The notes beneath the pieces are model-generated. The model had not been told where the DNA came from. It saw only the letters and a list, made by a program, of their open reading frames with translations, and did not search any database. Shown here in pieces: positions 35,501 to 43,303 of a DNA stretch of 54,675 nucleotides. Made by a program: the position numbers and the translations under genes. Every line of letters begins with the position of its first letter. Within the stretch, counting starts at the first letter, position 1. Source of the stretch: Stenomitos rutilans HA7619-LM2 (GTDB lineage: Bacteria > Cyanobacteriota > Cyanobacteriia > Leptolyngbyales > Leptolyngbyaceae); the NCBI GenBank assembly GCA_019358945.1, contig JAHHIE010000044.1:1-54675 (forward strand). Direction: 5' to 3'.

Positions 35501-36385
35501 TTACACATTAGTCCTTCTGATGAACTGCGCGTAGGCGGAACAGCACTTCACAGTTCATTAGTGGCAAGCATCACCGTTGAGCGCAAAATTGGTCGATCTG
35601 TTTTTATGCAAACCTATATTCTCGAACGAGAATCTCCCGTTCTGAGAATCAACGCATCTGTCGAGTGGCACGAGCGACATACCTTAGTCAAAGTTGCCTT
35701 TCCGTTAAATCTGGAAGCAAACCACGCGACTTACGAAATTCCTTGCGGAGTGATTCAGCGAACCACGAAACCGGAGACTGAGGCTGAAAAAGCCCAATGG
35801 GAAGTCCCTGCCATGCACTGGGCAGACCTCAGCGACGGCAACTATGGCGTGAGCCTGCTCAACGACTGCAAATACGGCTACGACGCAAAACCCAACCAGC
35901 TACGACTTACCCTACTGCGAGGCTCCGAATTCCCCGATCCAGATGCAGACAAAGGGCAGCACTCGTTCACCTATGCCCTCTATCCCCATGCAGGCGACTG
36001 GAAAGCCGCTCAAACCGTTAAGCATGGCTACGAGCTAAATATGCCGCTCATGGCACAGGTTATCCCTACGAACGGAGACTCTAGCGCTAAAACCTTGCCA
36101 CCCACAGCCTCCCTTCTAAACCTGGGAGCCGACAACCTCGTACTGATGGCATTCAAGCAGTCAGAAGACTCGCCCGATGAGTGGATTCTGCGCTGCTACG
36201 AGTCTCATGGCGAAGAGGCACAGCTAAACCTTCAGAGCGATCTGGGTTTGAAGTTAGGAGAGCGGGTTGATGTGCTGGAGCGATCGATGGACTCCGATCT
36301 GTCCCAAATACCAGATACAAGGATACAGCCCTGGGCGATCGCCAACTTCAAAGTCACAACTCATTCAGCCGATGCTGACTGCTAA
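32600..36385 (+). CDS. Alpha-mannosidase, glycoside hydrolase family 38
   Basis: A 1261-residue GH38 enzyme that hydrolyses alpha-mannosides. The catalytic barrel has H295-A-H297-L-D299 (zinc site, in LLGHAHLDMAWLW) and the nucleophile Asp409 in WLPDSFGF. The metal-site continuation FHRGCYTT and the beta-domains of the C-terminal half are present. The core is longer than usual because of three insertions: a palindromic repeat read as SPLNPPILGDF (32903-32977), a Pro/Thr/His stretch (33358-33395), and about 100 residues of heptapeptide repeats (34286-34579) followed by another Pro-rich stretch. The repeat array lies in a loop between the barrel and the LYLEFHRG block, so the enzyme may still fold. 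Soluble; no signal peptide is seen. Confidence 0.92.
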   Translation: MTVVSNPVSTPADRLSEAITQLRSLTQRSIQADWRYCDDDLPIAQATQPGTWQNWSIAPLNEKDHIVWAKGKHVRWLGQVITVPHYLQQFSDEYATLADFLSPLNPPILGDFDSDSPQNWGARGAKAAMTGYPLAGLTLRLAVTWWANKAALFVNGELVQEGDIFDCVTRILLSEAVTPGDTFAIAIRLVSPGHDDGALVRSVCHYESSTNIPEPSFIADELNILRLYLQTFAPEKLNLLNEAITTIDWSSLLPHTPHPTPYTPSLFDQSLANLRDRLLPLSPLLKQRRIRLLGHAHLDMAWLWTVAETWNAAERTFESALNLQNDFPELTFCHSTPALYEWIEQNRPAMFEQIRQAIAAGWWEPVGGLWVEPELNIISGESMVRQVLYGQRYFQEKFGSINRMAWLPDSFGFTWQLPQILKQGGIDYFVTQKLRWNDTTKFPYEVFQWQAPDRTEIFSLMSAPIGEGIDPIKMATYACDWETKTGIPDVLWLPGVGDHGGGPTRDMLEIARRWQRSPFFPQLEFSTALDYLQDLEAHYTPSVTTDLRGKAQRAIAQAQTVINEPLILTNESLILSNEPLTLSNESLNLNHEAPTLSNEAPTLSNESLLLSNESPNLINESLSLNQEASTLSNESLTLLNDSQILNDESQTLTNEAQNSNAQPPHSPLPTPHSLPLWHSDLYLEFHRGCYTTHADQKWWNRRCEQWLYWAELYASLATIATHAPYPKAEIETAWEKTLFNQFHDILPGSSIQAVFEDANKAWADVAKLTDIREEALKAIASQISLPSPPHPSARAIVVFNPCNWERSAIVHTSLSERFTTDEEMLAAYEKYGQDNVYPWQICDLDGQKVETPYCSFHKNPDSYGWGVNFLAEDIPALGYRCFWMYPCFDRRTGRPLDKRRTLENKFLRIVIDTSTGDLASVFDKINEREVLNGAGNQLQAFWDEGQYWDAWNIDPDYEKHPLPPAELLHISPSDELRVGGTALHSSLVASITVERKIGRSVFMQTYILERESPVLRINASVEWHERHTLVKVAFPLNLEANHATYEIPCGVIQRTTKPETEAEKAQWEVPAMHWADLSDGNYGVSLLNDCKYGYDAKPNQLRLTLLRGSEFPDPDADKGQHSFTYALYPHAGDWKAAQTVKHGYELNMPLMAQVIPTNGDSSAKTLPPTASLLNLGADNLVLMAFKQSEDSPDEWILRCYESHGEEAQLNLQSDLGLKLGERVDVLERSMDSDLSQIPDTRIQPWAIANFKVTTHSADADC
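32903..32977. repeat. Palindromic repeat read in frame in the mannosidase
   Basis: Near-identical to the element at 9533-9605: AGCCCCCTAAATCCCCCAAT at the start and GGGGGGCTAGGGGGGC at the end. It encodes SPLNPPILGDF...NWGARGAK in the N-terminal domain. Confidence 0.88.
34286..34579. repeat. 21-bp tandem repeat array, 14 units, coding
   Basis: Fourteen contiguous 21-bp units of the type AACGAGTCTTTGACACTCTC plus one base. Each encodes a heptapeptide close to NESLTLS, at residues 563-660 of the mannosidase. Units differ at several positions but none breaks the frame. The array is flanked downstream by C/T-rich repeats (34580-34625). Confidence 0.9.
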
Positions 36386-36424
36386 ATTAGACCTGAGATC
36401 TGCTCACTTAAAAGGAGAAGGGCT

Positions 36425-36652
36425 GTGATCACGATCGAAGCCATTGCAACCGTTACACCAGAGGGCAAAGTGACGATTCAACTGCCAGCCACCGTTCCAC
36501 CGGGGAACCACAAGCTGGTGCTGGTCATTGACGAACAACCCGTTACCGCTGAGCAACGCCCACCGTTTGATTTTCCAGTGCATCACGTTGGGGTCTGGCC
36601 AGAAAATCTTTCTCTAAGGCGTGAGGATATGTACGATGACTGGGGACGTTAA
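36425..36652 (+). CDS. VapB-type antitoxin-like protein
   Basis: A 75-residue protein from GTG 36425, preceded by a strong AAAAGGAG site. The N-terminal half looks like a beta-strand DNA-binding antitoxin module (ATVTPEGKVTIQLPATVPPGNHKLVLVI). The C-terminal tail is acidic and aromatic ([21 protein letters not shown]), typical of the part that covers a PIN toxin. It overlaps the PIN gene by 17 bp, the usual coupled arrangement of VapBC pairs. It lies 39 bp after the mannosidase stop. Confidence 0.75.
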   Translation: MITIEAIATVTPEGKVTIQLPATVPPGNHKLVLVIDEQPVTAEQRPPFDFPVHHVGVWPENLSLRREDMYDDWGR

Positions 36653-37289
36653 GCCAGTCTTTATCGATACCAATATTCTGGTCTATGCCAGTACAGCACG
36701 ATCGCCCTTACACCAGGTTGCCCGACAAGCCCTTCAGCAACAGTATGATGCTGGCGCAGAATTGTGGATTAACCGCCAAATTTTGCGTGAGTATTTAGCC
36801 ACGCTGACTCGAAGCCAGTCTTTTACCGATCCACTACCGATCGAAACATTGCTTGAAGAAATTCAGCTATACCAGTCTCGCTTTCGGATAGCGGAGGATA
36901 ACGCCCAAGTAACAGCAAGCTTGTTGGCGCTGACGCAGCAAGTATCAGTGGGCGGTAAACAGATACACGATGCCAACATTGTGGCAACGATGCAGGTGTA
37001 TAGCATTGACCAGTTGTTGACCCGTAACACGATCGACTTTGCACGCTTTGCTGCCTTCGTCACGATTCTGCCGCTGGTGAAGCTCAGGCGTAAGTTACGT
37101 GCTCATACCCTACACGTTGGTGCGTTAGCGATCGCAAACTACCGCCTGAAAGCTAAAAGCTGCCTTCTGACCGCTCCTAATCTTCGTGATCTTCAAATGG
37201 GTCATCCAACGCCTTCGACGGTGGCCCAAACGCCGTGTAGATGGCATATGCCGTCAGACCAACCAGCGTCGCGCAGATCGAAATATTAA
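36636..37289 (+). CDS. PIN-domain (VapC-like) ribonuclease toxin with extended C-terminus
   Basis: From ATG 36636 (a GTG at 36621 is also in frame), 217 residues. The PIN domain covers about residues 1-145, with the acidic residues of [11 protein letters not shown], the Glu of ILREYLATL and the Asp of [14 protein letters not shown], then the terminal [10 protein letters not shown]. VapC proteins cleave RNA and are held by the partner antitoxin, here the gene just upstream. VapC is usually about 130-150 residues. The last 65-70 residues look unconstrained and run antisense across most of psbN (37177-37308). The original stop was probably lost. Alternatively this is a naturally longer variant. 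Confidence 0.8.
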   Translation: MTGDVKPVFIDTNILVYASTARSPLHQVARQALQQQYDAGAELWINRQILREYLATLTRSQSFTDPLPIETLLEEIQLYQSRFRIAEDNAQVTASLLALTQQVSVGGKQIHDANIVATMQVYSIDQLLTRNTIDFARFAAFVTILPLVKLRRKLRAHTLHVGALAIANYRLKAKSCLLTAPNLRDLQMGHPTPSTVAQTPCRWHMPSDQPASRRSKY

Positions 37290-37308
37290 GAGCTGTTGCG
37301 GGTTCCAT
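37177..37308 (-). CDS. psbN: Photosystem II assembly protein PsbN
   Basis: A 43-residue protein not obvious among longer frames. It reads [18 protein letters not shown], then a membrane segment and the conserved tail YTAFGPPSK followed by DPFEDHED. PsbN is a thylakoid-associated protein needed for assembly and repair of photosystem II. It is divergent from psbH (81 bp between starts), the usual cyanobacterial arrangement. Most of the gene is overlapped on the opposite strand by the 3' extension of the PIN-toxin gene. Confidence 0.93.
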   Translation of the reverse strand: MEPATALNISICATLVGLTAYAIYTAFGPPSKALDDPFEDHED

Positions 37309-37337
37309 ATGCGAGAAAAATTATGAGTGCGTTGCCA

Positions 37338-37343
37338 TATAAT
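37338..37343 (+). promoter_or_regulatory. Probable -10 element of psbH
   Basis: A perfect TATAAT in the 81-bp psbN-psbH intergenic region, 46 bp ahead of the psbH start. No good -35 box at standard spacing, as is common in cyanobacterial light-regulated promoters. Confidence 0.4.
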
Positions 37344-37389
37344 GTTACAAACAATATACATGTTCTGTCGAGCTAAATATAGGTGACTC

Positions 37390-37593
37390 ATGGCACAGCG
37401 GACTCGGTTAGGAGACGTTCTTAAACCCCTGAACTCTGAATACGGTAAGGTTGTACCCGGTTGGGGCACCACAACGTTGATGGGTGTTTTTATGCTGCTT
37501 TTTTTGGTATTCCTGCTGATTATCTTGCAGATTTACAACTCTTCGCTTCTGCTAAATGACGTTGACGTGAATTGGACGGGACTGGGCGGCTAA
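37390..37593 (+). CDS. psbH: Photosystem II protein PsbH
   Basis: A 67-residue single-span thylakoid protein with the characteristic opening [20 protein letters not shown], then [35 protein letters not shown] and the lumenal end [10 protein letters not shown]. PsbH stabilises the reaction centre and the QB site. It lies divergent from psbN. The downstream hairpin at 37631-37653 ends its transcript. Confidence 0.98.
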   Translation: MAQRTRLGDVLKPLNSEYGKVVPGWGTTTLMGVFMLLFLVFLLIILQIYNSSLLLNDVDVNWTGLGG

Positions 37594-37630
37594 CGACGCT
37601 CGATTAACCAATCCGAATGACACTTCGGTT

Positions 37631-37653
37631 TCCCGGCTTGACCGGGATTTTTT
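37631..37653 (+). terminator. Rho-independent terminator after psbH
   Basis: Perfect 6-bp stem TCCCGG/CCGGGA with a 5-base loop (CTTGA), followed by TTTTTTA. It lies 37 bp after the psbH stop. Confidence 0.85.
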
Positions 37654-37818
37654 ATAGCAGTCTAGACTGAGCAGCACGGAACGGAGTAGCACAGAGGACT
37701 GAGGACGATAGACTAGACGTTGTAGGTTACGTAATGATGGCGTGATTCCTACAGGTCTATTTTTAATGCTGTAGAATCTACTCTCTCAGTCCAGCAAGCA
37801 TTTGCAGGAGGCGGTACG

Positions 37819-38166
37819 GTGAATATCTTTGGAATTGGGTTGCCAGAAATGGCAGTAATTATGGTTTTGGCGCTGCTTGTTTTTGGACCCAAGAAATTGC
37901 CAGAAATTGGTCGCAGCATGGGTAAGGCGATTCGTGGCTTCCAGGATGCCTCCAAAGAATTTGAGGCAGAGTTTAAGCGCGAAGCTGAACAGATCGAACA
38001 GGCGGTGAAAGCCTCGATGGAAGCAACCCTCGAACCACCCTCTCAGCCGACCCTATCGCCAGCATCAGAGACAACGTCGATCGCAGAACCAGACTCGGAT
38101 GACCACACAACCGTAGCTGAAGCAGAAACGCCTAGAGAAGCTGCTTCAACCGAAATTGCAAGCTAA
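37819..38166 (+). CDS. tatA: TatA/E family twin-arginine translocase subunit
   Basis: A 115-residue protein from GTG 37819, with AGGAGG about 10 bp upstream. A short N-terminal membrane helix (LPEMAVIMVLALLVFGPKKL) with the hallmark FGPKKLPE is followed by the amphipathic helix (IGRSMGKAIRGFQ). A long acidic, disordered tail rich in Glu/Ala/Thr completes it. TatA forms the protein-conducting element that moves folded proteins across the thylakoid or plasma membrane. It precedes pth, a common neighbour in cyanobacteria. Confidence 0.94.
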   Translation: MNIFGIGLPEMAVIMVLALLVFGPKKLPEIGRSMGKAIRGFQDASKEFEAEFKREAEQIEQAVKASMEATLEPPSQPTLSPASETTSIAEPDSDDHTTVAEAETPREAASTEIAS

Positions 38167-38194
38167 GCTCGATTGATCTGCCTGGACGAAGCCA

Positions 38195-38824
38195 ATGATA
38201 GAGGCAACCACTGTACAACCCGTTATGCCTCAGTTAATCGTCGGGTTGGGCAATCCCGGCGCAAAGTACGATCGTACTCGTCACAATATTGGCTTTGAGG
38301 CGATCGACGCTTTGGCAAAAGTCTGGCAGATCAGTCTGGCAGAAAATCGGAAGTTTCAGGGATTCTTTGGCGAGGGCATTGCAGCGGGACAAATCAAGAT
38401 CCGTTTGCTCAAGCCCACTACGTACATGAACAACTCTGGGCAGGCAATTCGCGCAGTTACAGACTGGTATAAGCTGCCACCGGAATCTGTATTAGTCATC
38501 TATGACGACATGGATCTGCCTGTGGGCAAATTGCGACTACGCTTGTCTGGTTCGGCGGGTGGGCAGAATGGGATGAAGTCAGCGATCGCCCACCTCGGCA
38601 CCAAAGCCTTCCCCCGTTTGAGGATTGGCATTGGCAGTGCTAAAGGCAATGAAGCGTCTGATGAGGCCATTTCTCACGTACTGGGGCGCTTTTCAGCGCG
38701 TGAAGCTGAGACCATCGCAGAGGTAATGCACCTTGTCGTTGGTGCGGTAGAACTCAGCCTCAAGCAAGGCATAGACAAGGCAATGAGTTTGTACAATAAC
38801 CGGATGATTACGCCTGCTGACTGA
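38195..38824 (+). CDS. pth: Peptidyl-tRNA hydrolase
   Basis: A 209-residue enzyme that releases peptides from prematurely dropped peptidyl-tRNAs. Conserved features: LIVGLGNPGAKYDRTRHNIGF with the catalytic His, PTTYMNNSGQAI with the Asn, and VIYDDMDLPVGKLRLRLSGSAGGQNGMKS with the Asp and the GGHNG-like loop. It follows tatA by 28 bp and is probably co-transcribed with it. Confidence 0.97.
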   Translation: MIEATTVQPVMPQLIVGLGNPGAKYDRTRHNIGFEAIDALAKVWQISLAENRKFQGFFGEGIAAGQIKIRLLKPTTYMNNSGQAIRAVTDWYKLPPESVLVIYDDMDLPVGKLRLRLSGSAGGQNGMKSAIAHLGTKAFPRLRIGIGSAKGNEASDEAISHVLGRFSAREAETIAEVMHLVVGAVELSLKQGIDKAMSLYNNRMITPAD

Positions 38825-38914
38825 CGTCTGCAAACTGAAGATTAGCGTATGGTGAGACTTGAGCGTTGAGTTTTGAGTCAAGAGGTACCATTGCTGCTTG
38901 AAAAATAAGATAAG

Positions 38915-39331
38915 ATGCCATGCAATTGCTTAACGAGCAGGTCTATGACTGGGTCGCCATCTTCAGACAACCAACAACTACTCACAACACTGGTGCGAGC
39001 AACTGCCGAACTAGCGCAGTTAAACAAGCAGTACAGCCAAAAGCTCGACACAGTAGAGACAAGAGTCGAAATCTTTAACGCAAAGCTCGACACGGTAGAG
39101 ACAAAAATCGACACCTTTGGCACAAAGCTCAGTAATTTTGACGCGAAAATTGAAGCCATTGCAGACCAAATTGGTAAGTTGTCGGAGTCTATGACTGCAT
39201 TTCGCTTGGATCTTGATGAGATTAAAGAGACAACGCGACAGCAAGCTGAAACTGCAAAAGCTCAAGCTGAAACTGCAAAAGCTCAAGCTGAAAGCGTTTC
39301 ACAATTGATTGCGCTGCTAGGGAACAAATAA
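38915..39331 (+). CDS. Coiled-coil protein with internal repeats
   Basis: A 138-residue protein. After a polar N-terminus it is a continuous coiled coil with repeated units KLDTVETRVEIFNA / KLDTVETKIDTFGT / KLSNFDAKIEAIAD. Near the C-terminus a tandem AQAETAK repeat is encoded by a duplicated 21-bp unit at about 39243-39290. No catalytic motif. Proteins of this kind are frequent in cyanobacteria, often called t-SNARE-like or hypothetical, and the function is unknown. Confidence 0.7.
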   Translation: MPCNCLTSRSMTGSPSSDNQQLLTTLVRATAELAQLNKQYSQKLDTVETRVEIFNAKLDTVETKIDTFGTKLSNFDAKIEAIADQIGKLSESMTAFRLDLDEIKETTRQQAETAKAQAETAKAQAESVSQLIALLGNK

Positions 39332-39393
39332 GGGATGCCATTAAGGTTCGATCGCGCTCTGTCACAATGCACTTCTAGCCAACCGATAATACT

Positions 39394-39657
39394 GTGGGTT
39401 CTCGCCGCTTACCTGAAACTACCGCCTATGTCCGCGTCCTTCGTCAGTCCTGGCAACAGGGCATACTGGAAGGCGAGGTAATTGCCAACCAATTTGAATG
39501 GCAATTTCAATGGTGCTTTCAGCGCGGCGAATTGTCGGTCGAACCATCTCTTGGTCGCGCACTCATTAAAGAACCGTTGGGTCGTTTCTTAGAACAGCGT
39601 GATTATCAATTGGAGCCTGGAGCCGACTATTCGTTTACGATTCGAGCTGATGTTTAG
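39394..39657 (+). CDS. Small conserved cyanobacterial protein (probably DUF3146)
   Basis: An 87-residue soluble protein from GTG 39394. The sequence RVLRQSWQQGILEGEV, then FEWQFQWCFQRGELSVEPSLGRALIKEPLGRFLE, is characteristic of a small beta-rich family restricted to cyanobacteria that I recall as DUF3146. Its function is unknown. It stands alone between the coiled-coil gene and an SRPBCC protein. Confidence 0.75.
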   Translation: MGSRRLPETTAYVRVLRQSWQQGILEGEVIANQFEWQFQWCFQRGELSVEPSLGRALIKEPLGRFLEQRDYQLEPGADYSFTIRADV

Positions 39658-39821
39658 CGGTCATGAGGCTTAGCAATAACGTAAAAGCGCGCTTTCTGCG
39701 AGGGGCTATTCGAGTTTGCATGAGAGCGCTAGGCTATGAATGGTTCGTAGATAGATGTAAGCTACTTGACACCTGCTGTATCAGTAGCTAAGCCAAGGTT
39801 TGCTATAGGAGCGATCGTGCC

Positions 39822-40346
39822 ATGTTTGGCTTTGTGTCCAGATTCATCCGTTATAAACAGCGCCGCTTCCAATGTTCCTTAGCGAGAACCTATCAGGCGC
39901 TTAGTTCCGCCTCAGTAGACGATCTGTGGCAGAAAATTGTTGATTTAAGGGACGTATCGTGGCATCCGCTACTTGCAAGCACAAACGTCCCTCGTGGGCT
40001 AGTGGCGAAACCAGGGCTGATTTATCAAGCCGTAACGCGGATGAGTCCCATCCCGATTCAAATTTTTGTGGAGCGGGTGCGCCCCGGTGAGTTGCTGAGT
40101 GTACGCATTTTGGTGCTACCAGGCTTAGAAGAGCAGGTCACTTATCAAGTGAAATCAACCGTCTGCGGCACTTGTGTGTCCTACTCGGTAACGCTAAGAG
40201 GCTGGCTTTCACCCCTTTTCTGGTCGTTTATTCGTCCCTATGCAGCACGAGTTGCTTCTGATTTGGTGCAGGCAGCCGAACAAAAAGCCTTGCAAGCGGT
40301 GCCAGGAAAGTTGGCACGATCGGAGCAAAGCTGTCTGGATTTCTAA
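39822..40346 (+). CDS. SRPBCC (START-like) family protein
   Basis: A 174-residue protein with the helix-grip layout: an N-terminal strand and ASVDDLWQKIVDLRDVSWHPLLAS, central strands around VERVRPGELLSVRILVLPGLEEQVTYQV, and a long C-terminal helix (ARVASDLVQAAEQKALQAVP). Such folds bind hydrophobic ligands such as lipids or pigments. No specific ligand can be assigned. It starts 95 bp before mrp and is in the same direction. Confidence 0.8.
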   Translation: MFGFVSRFIRYKQRRFQCSLARTYQALSSASVDDLWQKIVDLRDVSWHPLLASTNVPRGLVAKPGLIYQAVTRMSPIPIQIFVERVRPGELLSVRILVLPGLEEQVTYQVKSTVCGTCVSYSVTLRGWLSPLFWSFIRPYAARVASDLVQAAEQKALQAVPGKLARSEQSCLDF

Positions 40347-40440
40347 GTATTTAATTTTACTCGTGCGACGGGTGTGATCGCTTAACGGTAAGATCGTCCT
40401 CATACCCATTGATTTTTTGCGCTGGAGCCAAGGGTTAACT

Positions 40441-41514
40441 ATGCCGACATGCCTTGATACCAGTTCTGTTCTTGAAGTCCTCAGACCTGTACAAGACCCT
40501 GAACTCAACAAGAGCCTGGTGGATCTAAATATGATTCGCAACGTGGCGATCGCCGATGGCAACGTGAGTTTTACGCTCGTATTGACTACCCCAGCTTGCC
40601 CCTTGCGCCAATTCATTGTGGATGAGTGCGAACGAGCGGTCAAAACACTACCCGATGTGAAAACTGTAAGCGTTGACGTGACGGCAGAAACACCGCAGCA
40701 GAAGAGTTTGCCCGATCGTACAGGTATTGACCGCGTTAAAAACATTCTGGCGATCTCCAGCGGTAAAGGTGGCGTGGGCAAAAGCACCGTTGCAGTGAAT
40801 GTCGCCGTTGCCCTGACGCAGTCCGGGGCAACGGTTGGGCTGATTGATGCGGATATTTACGGCCCCAACGCGCCAATGATGCTGGGGCTTGAAGGTGCTC
40901 AGGTGATGGTACGGCAAGCGGGGTCTCAGGGAGAAGTGCTGGAGCCTGCCTTTAATCATGGCGTGAAGCTGGTATCGATGGGCTTTTTAATTGACAAAGA
41001 CCAGCCCGTCATTTGGCGCGGCCCCATGCTGAATGGGGTGATTCGTCAGTTTCTCTACCAGGTGGAGTGGGGCGATCTGGATTACCTGATTGTGGATATG
41101 CCCCCCGGCACAGGTGATGCTCAGTTAACGCTAGCGCAAGCCGTGCCGATGGCAGGTGCCGTGATTGTCACGACACCTCAAAGCGTGGCGTTGCTTGATT
41201 CTCGTCGGGGCTTAAAGATGTTCCAGCAGCTTGGCGTACCTGTGCTGGGCATCGTCGAAAACATGAGCTACTTCATCCCACCTGACATGCCAGACAAGCA
41301 GTACGACATTTTTGGCTCTGCTGGCGGCGAAAAAACCGCCCAAGAACTTCAGGTGCCGCTGTTAGGCTGCATTCCGCTAGAGATTTCGCTGCGTGAAGGC
41401 GGCGATCGCGGCGTTCCCATTGTTCTAGCCGCACCCGAATCTGCTTCTGCTAAGGCACTGACAGCGATCGCTGAGCGGATCGCGGGCAGAGTTTCGGTGG
41501 CAGCGTTAGCATAA
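40441..41514 (+). CDS. mrp: Mrp/NBP35-type ATP-binding iron-sulfur carrier
   Basis: A 357-residue P-loop ATPase from ATG 40441; an in-frame TTG 24 bp upstream is less likely. The N-terminal MIP18/DUF59 domain (VLRPVQDPELNKSLVDLNMI, with TPACPLR) is followed by the deviant Walker A ISSGKGGVGKSTVAVN, IDADIYGPNAPMMLG and DYLIVDMPPGTGDAQLT. It transfers iron-sulfur clusters to apoproteins. The CxxC motif of many Mrp proteins near NMSYF is absent; the region reads NMSYFIPPDMPDKQYD, as is typical of cyanobacterial homologues. Confidence 0.95.
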   Translation: MPTCLDTSSVLEVLRPVQDPELNKSLVDLNMIRNVAIADGNVSFTLVLTTPACPLRQFIVDECERAVKTLPDVKTVSVDVTAETPQQKSLPDRTGIDRVKNILAISSGKGGVGKSTVAVNVAVALTQSGATVGLIDADIYGPNAPMMLGLEGAQVMVRQAGSQGEVLEPAFNHGVKLVSMGFLIDKDQPVIWRGPMLNGVIRQFLYQVEWGDLDYLIVDMPPGTGDAQLTLAQAVPMAGAVIVTTPQSVALLDSRRGLKMFQQLGVPVLGIVENMSYFIPPDMPDKQYDIFGSAGGEKTAQELQVPLLGCIPLEISLREGGDRGVPIVLAAPESASAKALTAIAERIAGRVSVAALA

Positions 41515-41585
41515 GCAAGATAAAAGGGAATCGAGAGTCGGGAATCGGGAGTCGGGAAGCTGATAGCTGGTAGCCAGTCATATCT

Positions 41586-41625
41586 CATTCTTTACCCCTC
41601 ACTCCTCACTCCTCACTCCTAACCT
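41586..41625. repeat. Short tandem CTCACTCCT repeats upstream of rodA
   Basis: Three to four near-perfect copies of an 8-base ACTCCTCA unit just before the rodA start, preceded by GGGAATCGGGAGTCGGGA repeats at 41529-41560. This is typical cyanobacterial intergenic low-complexity DNA. Confidence 0.6.
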
Positions 41626-41634
41626 CCTTCAAGC

Positions 41635-42912
41635 ATGTTGCAAAAGTCACCTCGTCGTATTCGTTGGAAGTCGTTAGTGCAGCCTTGGCAGCATACCGAT
41701 TGGTTGCTTTTTCTGCTGCCTGTTGGCTTAACGGCGTTTGGGGGCTTGATGATCCGCAGTACGGAGCTTAATCAAGGCTGGACTGATTGGTATCAGCACT
41801 GGATTATTGGCGCGATCGGCTTTGTGATGGCTCTGGCGATCGCGCGGGTGCGGTACGACAATTTGCTTCAGTCTCGCTGGATCGTGTACGGCATCACCAA
41901 TCTTTCGCTGCTGGCAGTCATCTTTCTTGGTACCTCAGCGTTAGGAGCACAGCGTTGGATTACGATCGGCGGCTTCAATATTCAGCCTTCAGAATTTGCC
42001 AAGTTGGGTGTCATTATTATACTGGCAGCCATTTTGAGTGATCGAGCAGCCTCGACGCTTCCCGTTTTAGTAAGAGCCTTAGCCATTACTGCGGTACCCT
42101 GGGCCTTGGTCTTTATTCAGCCAGACTTAGGAACATCGCTGGTTTTCGGCGCGATTACGCTAGGAATCCTCTACTGGGGGGATGCCAATCCAGGCTGGCT
42201 ACTGCTGCTAGTCTCACCGCTGTTTTCAGCCATCTTGTTTAATCTCATCGGGCTGTCACCCTGGTTTATTGGGTTACTTGCCATTTGGATTGTGCTAACA
42301 GGGGTTGTTGGCTGGCGGACGTTGCCCTGGCATCGGTTTGGGGCAGCAGGTGCGCTGGTCGTCAATCTGGTTGCAGGCGAACTAGGGCATCTCGCTTGGG
42401 GCATTTTAAAGGACTATCAAAAAGATCGGCTCACGCTCTTTCTTGATCCTGACAAAGATCCACTGGGTGGTGGTTACCATCTCATCCAATCACGTATTGC
42501 GATCGGGGCAGGCGAACTCTGGGGACGGGGACTCACACAGGGCACCCAAACTCAGCTAAACTTCATTCCTGAACAGCATACTGATTTCATTTTTTCGGCA
42601 ATCGGCGAAGAACTAGGCTTTGTAGGCTGCCTTATCGTGCTGTTGGTTTTTTGGGTCATTTGCCTGCGCATCATCATCATCGCTCAGAATGCGCGAGATG
42701 ATTTTGGCTCTCTGCTGGCGATCGGCGTACTGTCGATGCTCGTTTTTCAAGTCGTCGTTAACGTTGGCATGACCATCGGCCTCGCCCCGGTTACAGGCAT
42801 TCCCCTGCCGTGGATTAGCTATGGCCGCTCGGCTCTGCTCACAAACTTTGTGGCGATCGGACTGGTGCAGTCTGTTGCCAACTTCCGCCAGCGCTTGAAC
42901 TTTAGAGATTAA
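41635..42912 (+). CDS. rodA: RodA/FtsW-type peptidoglycan polymerase
   Basis: A 425-residue SEDS family membrane protein with about ten transmembrane helices. Signature residues: SALGAQRWITIGGFNIQPSEFAKLG, the long loop with YQKDRLTLFLDPDKDPLGGGYHLIQSRIAIGAG, FIPEQHTDFIFSAIGEELGF and the C-terminal GIPLPWISYGRSALLTNF. The family polymerises glycan strands during cell elongation, together with a class B penicillin-binding protein. The closeness to RodA rather than FtsW is judged from overall length and motifs. Confidence 0.92.
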   Translation: MLQKSPRRIRWKSLVQPWQHTDWLLFLLPVGLTAFGGLMIRSTELNQGWTDWYQHWIIGAIGFVMALAIARVRYDNLLQSRWIVYGITNLSLLAVIFLGTSALGAQRWITIGGFNIQPSEFAKLGVIIILAAILSDRAASTLPVLVRALAITAVPWALVFIQPDLGTSLVFGAITLGILYWGDANPGWLLLLVSPLFSAILFNLIGLSPWFIGLLAIWIVLTGVVGWRTLPWHRFGAAGALVVNLVAGELGHLAWGILKDYQKDRLTLFLDPDKDPLGGGYHLIQSRIAIGAGELWGRGLTQGTQTQLNFIPEQHTDFIFSAIGEELGFVGCLIVLLVFWVICLRIIIIAQNARDDFGSLLAIGVLSMLVFQVVVNVGMTIGLAPVTGIPLPWISYGRSALLTNFVAIGLVQSVANFRQRLNFRD

Positions 42913-42928
42913 GGTGAAAGGATGAGGT

Positions 42929-42975
42929 ATAAAGGCTAAAGGATCAATTAAGAAGTTTTAGCTTTTAGCCTTTAT
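42929..42975. repeat. Inverted repeat between rodA and ndhS
   Basis: A perfect 12-bp stem, ATAAAGGCTAAA with TTTAGCCTTTAT, and a 23-base loop. It could form a hairpin 3' of rodA. There is no T-run, so a classical terminator is not supported. Confidence 0.6.
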
Positions 42976-43012
42976 CCTTAAACCTACGTACCCCATCACA
43001 GCGTAAACCGCC

Positions 43013-43210
43013 ATGATTTTGCCAGGTTCAGCCGTTAAAGTCATTAATGCCGAAGACACGTACTACGCGTTTCAAGGTTTAGTCCAGCGTGTGAGTGACG
43101 GTAAAGCTGCCGTTCTCTTTGAGGGCGGCAATTGGGATAAGCTTGTGACTTTTCGTTTGGCAGAGCTAGAAGAAGTTGATGTCACGGCTGGTAAGAAAAA
43201 AGGAAAGTAA
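43013..43210 (+). CDS. ndhS: NAD(P)H dehydrogenase-like complex subunit S
   Basis: A 65-residue SH3-like protein: [20 protein letters not shown], then [32 protein letters not shown] and a Lys-rich tail. NdhS sits on the cytosolic face of the photosynthetic NDH-1 complex and helps dock ferredoxin for cyclic electron flow. The length and nearly all conserved residues agree with the family. Confidence 0.94.
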   Translation: MILPGSAVKVINAEDTYYAFQGLVQRVSDGKAAVLFEGGNWDKLVTFRLAELEEVDVTAGKKKGK

Positions 43211-43303
43211 GGCAATGAAAGTTTTATGTGTTGAGTTATGAGTTATGAATTAAAGACAGCTCAAAACAACTCGAAACTCAACACTCAACACTCATCACTC
43301 TTC

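Noticed and set aside
37309-37389. HLR1 light-regulatory element upstream of psbH
   Set aside because: GTTACA is followed by TATACA at the wrong spacing and with a mismatch. Not enough to call an HLR1 site.
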